Source: JBBRGG01 sp038240875
GTDB lineage: Bacteria > Planctomycetota > Phycisphaerae > Phycisphaerales > UBA1924
Reading direction: 5' to 3'
Assembly (NCBI GenBank): GCA_038240875.1
Contig: JBBRGG010000138.1
Span: 1 to 9,494, forward strand
DNA: 9,494 nt
The notes under the pieces were generated by a model, which did no database searches, had not been told where the DNA came from, and worked only from the letters and a program-made list of their open reading frames with translations. The position numbers and the translations under genes were made by a program. Shown piece by piece: positions 6,653 through 9,494 of this stretch; the stretch's first letter is position 1, and each line of letters begins with the position of its first letter.

Positions 6653-6682
6653 TGGCAAGCATGCGGTTTAAGACGTTGCGTG

Positions 6683-7255
6683 TTACTTGGTGTTAAGGTC
6701 GCCGAAGCCGCGGATGGGGGCGGAGTCGACGCCTTGGAGTTGGCCGAGGCGTCTTTGCATAGCGGCGAGGAATCTTTCTTCCCAGGCCTGGTCGCCTTGG
6801 GCGCGGATGCGAGCGGTGATGGTGATGGGCACTGGTTGGTACGAAGGCGGCGAATCAGATTGGCTACTTGATCTTGGCATGCGCACTTCGACGGTTGCGG
6901 TTTCGTCGCTGATGGTGACGAGTTCGTAGCGGATTTGTTTGGTTGTGGGGTCGGTGTCGATGATGGTTGATCGCAGGATCGCGAGCTGGGACGCGGTTGC
7001 ACAGAGGTCGATTGCGGCGTAGATGTCGTTGGTGTCGCCCATGACGATGCGTGTTGTTCCTGGGCTTTGTTGGCCACGAGATGGGAAGCCTTGGATCGCG
7101 CAGCCTGAGAGGCTTACGAATGCGAAGCTCATAAACACCACGGCGATGCTTGCAAAGAGGTGGCGGGCAAGCAAAACGGCACGATTCGGCACGAAAGCCC
7201 TGAAGGTCGCGTGTATACGTTTGGGTTTGCTACGCTTGTGTGTGGACGTCACCAT
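6683..7255 (-). CDS. Putative lipoprotein of unknown function
   Basis: A protein of up to 190 residues. A hydrophobic stretch (about 33-50) ends in the lipobox L49-S50-G51-C52, so the mature protein should be lipid-anchored at C52. The mature part starts with a Ser/Gly-rich linker, has a mixed alpha/beta middle (TRIVMGDTNDIYAAIDLCATASQ followed by beta-rich YELVTISDETATVEVRM), a Ser/Pro-rich linker near 130-140, another strand (VPITITARI) and a C-terminal helix (WEERFLAAMQRRLGQLQ). No known family is recognised. The ATG at 7255 follows AGGGAGG by only three bases; GTG at 7252 has better spacing (six). GTG at 7192, after AGGG with five bases between, would give a signal peptide of normal length (31 residues to the Cys instead of 52). 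It is divergent from phoH, which it overlaps if the outer start is used. Confidence 0.75.
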   Translation of the reverse strand: MVTSTHKRSKPKRIHATFRAFVPNRAVLLARHLFASIAVVFMSFAFVSLSGCAIQGFPSRGQQSPGTTRIVMGDTNDIYAAIDLCATASQLAILRSTIIDTDPTTKQIRYELVTISDETATVEVRMPRSSSQSDSPPSYQPVPITITARIRAQGDQAWEERFLAAMQRRLGQLQGVDSAPIRGFGDLNTK

Positions 7256-8414
7256 TCGCCTCCCTGACAGTATTGACCGTATCTCGCTGTTTGGCCCTGC
7301 GGAGCGTAACTTAAAGGTGTTGCGTGAGGCACTTGGGGTTCGGGTTGCCGCGCGCGATGGCGTGGTGCAGCTTTCGGGTGATCGCGGGAGTGTAACTGTT
7401 GCGCGAGGCGTGCTGGACCGGTTGGCGACGGCGGCGACGCTGGGAAAGTCTCCAAGCCGTCAGCAGGTGCTGGACATGATCGTAGAAACGGCACGGCAGG
7501 CCGAAACCGGGCAGATTCCGGTGGCGCAGACGCTGGATCCGGTCGCGTGGGATGGCAGGCTGAATGTGTACGCGGCGGGGCGGCCAGTTGCGCCGAAGAC
7601 TGAAAATCAGCGGCGGTACCTCGAAGCGATTCGCACGCATGATTTAGTCTTTGCGATGGGCCCGGCGGGTACGGGCAAAACATATCTCGCGGTTGCGGCG
7701 GCGGTGCACTTATTGAAGATTGAAGCGGTGCGGAAGTTAGTCTTGGTGCGGCCTGCGGTTGAAGCAGGTGAAAAACTTGGGTTTTTACCGGGGGACATGC
7801 GTGAAAAAGTCAATCCGTATTTGAGGCCTTTGCTTGATGCGTTGCACGACATGATGGATTTCAACACGATTCGGCGGTTTCTTGATAGCGATGTGATTGA
7901 GATTTCGCCTTTGGCGTTTATGCGTGGGCGAACGCTAAATGGGTCGATTGTGATTTTGGACGAGGCGCAGAACTCAACCAAAGGCCAGATGAAGATGTTT
8001 TTGACGCGGCTTGGCCATGGATCAAAGATGATCGTGACTGGCGATAGCACGCAGACAGATCTTGAAGACCCCAAGGACAATGGCTTGGTCGATGCGGCAT
8101 TACGCTTGTCGAAGACGCGTGGCGTCGCGTTTGTGTATTTGCAAACGTCTGATGTGGTGAGGCATGATCTAGTGCAGCGAGTCATCGAGGCTTACGAGGA
8201 TTCGAGCCATACTACGTATTCCTCGGGACAGCAGGCGGGTACCTCGCGCAGGCCTCGTCGCGGCTTTGGGGCGGGGAATAATGAAGTTGCTGCAGAGACA
8301 GTTTCAGGCGAGCGAGTTGGTGCTGAACCAGTTGCGGGCGATCAGGCTGAGTCCAGCGGCAAGTCCAACGGCGAATTGCCCAAGACTGAGTCGCAAGCAA
8401 ATCCCAAAGCTTGA
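7242..8414 (+). CDS. ybeZ: PhoH-like P-loop ATPase (YbeZ type)
   Basis: A cytoplasmic nucleotide-binding protein that in many bacteria works with the endoribonuclease YbeY in rRNA maturation and RNA quality control. From the GTG start it has 390 residues: an N-terminal small domain (IRLPDSIDRISLFGPAERNL is the usual opening), Walker A GPAGTGKT (140-147), LVLVRPAVEAGEKLGFLPGD (167-186), SPLAFMRGRTL (222-232), Walker B SIVILDEAQN with D240-E241, TGDSTQTDL (266-274) and the closing helix VVRHDLVQRVIEAYE (305-319). Residues 321-390 are an extra Ser/Gly/Glu-rich, probably disordered tail that ordinary PhoH proteins lack. GTG at 7242 (or TTG at 7236) is chosen because the family's N-terminus starts here; longer versions would run through the lipoprotein gene on the other strand. 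No Shine-Dalgarno is seen. The 7TM-HD gene follows after 225 bp. Confidence 0.92.
   Translation: MDVTIRLPDSIDRISLFGPAERNLKVLREALGVRVAARDGVVQLSGDRGSVTVARGVLDRLATAATLGKSPSRQQVLDMIVETARQAETGQIPVAQTLDPVAWDGRLNVYAAGRPVAPKTENQRRYLEAIRTHDLVFAMGPAGTGKTYLAVAAAVHLLKIEAVRKLVLVRPAVEAGEKLGFLPGDMREKVNPYLRPLLDALHDMMDFNTIRRFLDSDVIEISPLAFMRGRTLNGSIVILDEAQNSTKGQMKMFLTRLGHGSKMIVTGDSTQTDLEDPKDNGLVDAALRLSKTRGVAFVYLQTSDVVRHDLVQRVIEAYEDSSHTTYSSGQQAGTSRRPRRGFGAGNNEVAAETVSGERVGAEPVAGDQAESSGKSNGELPKTESQANPKA
7259..7265 (-). promoter_or_regulatory. Shine-Dalgarno-like site before the lipoprotein gene
   Basis: On the minus strand AGGGAGG lies three bases before ATG 7255 and six before GTG 7252. It supports the long form of the lipoprotein although the signal peptide then becomes unusually long. 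The same bases code for phoH on the other strand, so their match could be chance. Confidence 0.4.
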
Positions 8415-8639
8415 GTACTCTTTCATGCTCAGCCATTCCATTCATGTCCAAACGTCGTACAATTCCGAACATAAACCAACCCTTTCGGCACTGACGAGGT
8501 CGTGAATGAGCCGATAGGCTATAGCGTGGGCGGAAGGGTTGTTCGGTGTGTTGGGTAGCGGGCTCGAATGTGCTTTGGAAGTGCTAGCGTGTTGGAAGTG
8601 CTGACGTGTGGATGAGGTGGCGTGCTTCGGATTGACTGC
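8415..8639. other. Gap between phoH and the 7TM-HD gene with possible RNA structure
   Basis: No gene is seen. Distant arms caaccctt (8477-8484) and aagggttg (8534-8541) can pair, enclosing a small stem agcc-gata-ggct (8509-8520). A 17-bp tandem duplication follows at 8575-8608. There is no T run, so a standard terminator is not supported; a structured leader of the downstream gene or a processed junction is possible. Confidence 0.4.
8575..8608. repeat. 17-bp tandem duplication, two units
   Basis: The units 8575-8591 and 8592-8608 match at 15 of 17 positions (ttggaagtgctagcgtg and ttggaagtgctgacgtg). It lies just upstream of the 7TM-HD start, in its leader or promoter. Confidence 0.8.
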
Positions 8640-9494
8640 ATGAGTAAAGACGCGAAAAACCTATCTCGCATCGGCGCATTGGCGCGGATTGTTCGTGCGC
8701 GACGGAATGAGGCGGGGTTGATCGCGGGCGCGATCCATGGCAGGCGCGGCGCGCGAGAGTCGTTGCTTGAGGCACTGACGACAAGCCGTGCCGCAGTCGG
8801 GGTTTTGATGGTGTTGTTGTTTGCGATTGCGGCTTCGGGGATTGCGATCATCACACGCGAGACGCCTTTGGTCGCGGTGGGCCGAATCATGGACGAGACG
8901 CGGCTGGTGCGCGTGCCTGTTGAGCTTGAGGATCGCACGCGAACGCAGCAGGCGCGCGAGTCGGCGCGGATGGCTACGCCACGTGTGTATCGGGCGGATG
9001 TGCCGGTGCTTGAGGAGGTTGAGCGATCACTGGAATCGCTGCCACAGATTATTGCGGCGTCGCCGACGTTGGAGGAAGTTCCCGAGAAGGTACGTGTTCA
9101 GTTTGGGCTTGATGCACTGGGATATGAAGCGCTGAAGAACGAGGCGACGGATGGGCAGGCCAAGAGCGCATGGGTTGCCAAGGTGCGGACGTTTGCAAAC
9201 TTGTTACGGACGAGGCCTTTGGTTGATCGAGAGACGTACCAGCTTCGCGCACAAGAGGGGACGAGCTCGACGGTGACGTTACTAGTCGGCGAAGAACGGC
9301 TGTCGCCGGTGCATCGGGGCGAAGTGTTGAACGCCGAGGACGCGACAATGCTGACGCCCGCAATGACCATGCTGTCGCGAGACGCGGGGTTTGTTGGTGC
9401 GGCGCGGCAAGTGGTGATCAATCGCATGGTCACGGCACCGAAGCCGACGTATAGATATGACGCGGGCGAGGTGGCACGAGCGCAGCTTGAGGCC
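8640..9494 (+). CDS. 7TM-HD family protein, PgpH/YqfF-like, N-terminal part (cut by right edge)
   Basis: The 285 residues present show a basic cytoplasmic start, one membrane span (about 51-72) and then a long extracytoplasmic domain with the features of 7TMR-HDED: ELEDRTRTQQARESARMATP followed by RVYRAD (95-120), and near the end PTYRYDAGEVARAQLEA, the usual approach to the second round of this domain. In complete members this domain is followed by a seven-helix membrane part and a cytoplasmic HD phosphohydrolase; members such as PgpH of Listeria degrade cyclic di-AMP. The HD part lies beyond the window, so enzymatic activity is an inference from family membership. ATG at 8640 gives a normal start; the in-frame GTG at 8622, preceded by GAGG, would add six residues and is a real alternative. 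The order phoH then 7TM-HD is common in bacteria and supports the call. Confidence 0.85.
   Translation, partial: MSKDAKNLSRIGALARIVRARRNEAGLIAGAIHGRRGARESLLEALTTSRAAVGVLMVLLFAIAASGIAIITRETPLVAVGRIMDETRLVRVPVELEDRTRTQQARESARMATPRVYRADVPVLEEVERSLESLPQIIAASPTLEEVPEKVRVQFGLDALGYEALKNEATDGQAKSAWVAKVRTFANLLRTRPLVDRETYQLRAQEGTSSTVTLLVGEERLSPVHRGEVLNAEDATMLTPAMTMLSRDAGFVGAARQVVINRMVTAPKPTYRYDAGEVARAQLEA

Larger units (their letters stand above)
6288..6682. other. Convergent intergenic region with hairpins and repeats, no gene
   Basis: This 395-bp stretch separates the ends of lpxC (rightward) and the lipoprotein gene (leftward). Open frames in it have no family features. It holds a perfect hairpin at 6333-6355, two similar 22-bp copies (6338-6359 and 6631-6652), a short hairpin at 6585-6601, two cccatggc words (6606-6613, 6649-6656), and three tracts of alternating purine and pyrimidine (6399-6410, 6417-6431, 6529-6549). 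No tRNA or known small RNA was recognised. Confidence 0.7.

Noticed and set aside
6374..6658. Leftward frame of 94 residues in the convergent gap
   Set aside because: No family features, made mostly of the repeat and hairpin sequences; its opening resembles another shadow frame only because both begin in copies of the 22-bp repeat.
7984..8010. Walker-like strings and possible second ATPase in other frames
   Set aside because: Only the phoH frame gives ordered Walker A, Walker B and sensor motifs; others are fragments.
7607..8185. Leftward frame of 192 codons opposite phoH
   Set aside because: Antisense shadow of the conserved PhoH ATPase core.

Overview
The window most likely comes from a Planctomycetota bacterium, probably of the Phycisphaerae type. 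This is an inference from GC-rich coding DNA, the gene set (a Ycf46-like AAA protein, an ALG10-like membrane glycosyltransferase, lpxC in a diderm, phoH next to a 7TM-HD gene), the scarcity of clear Shine-Dalgarno sequences, and short-period repeats between genes. No rRNA, tRNA, CRISPR array, transposase or phage gene was seen. The window looks like ordinary chromosome.

Layout. The left half reads leftward: an AAA+ ATPase of the Ycf46/slr0374 type (2461-4005), a multi-spanning GT-C glycosyltransferase (579-2336), and the start of a family-2 glycosyltransferase that runs off the left edge (1-387). The last two suggest glycan or glycolipid assembly at the membrane. From a divergent gap at about 4006-4195 the right half begins with a UbiA-family prenyltransferase close to MqnP (menaquinone or other quinone synthesis) and, 31 bp later, lpxC (lipid A synthesis). 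A 395-bp convergent gap rich in hairpins and repeats (6288-6682) follows. Next is a leftward lipoprotein gene whose 5' end meets or overlaps the 5' end of rightward phoH. After phoH comes the N-terminal part of a PgpH/YqfF-like 7TM-HD protein, cut by the right edge. phoH followed by 7TM-HD is the familiar bacterial order that usually continues with ybeY.

The most distinctive structural signal is a set of five unrelated short tandem repeats: 12 bp at 438-497, 12 bp inside the GT-C gene at 1518-1553, nine 7-bp units at 2392-2454, 15 bp at the start of lpxC, and 17 bp before the 7TM-HD gene. The two inside genes have periods divisible by three. I found no convincing new defence or mobile system. 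The leads I consider best are the heptad array, the repeat-bearing lpxC start, the overlapping divergent starts of the lipoprotein and phoH, and the ALG10-like GT-C protein.
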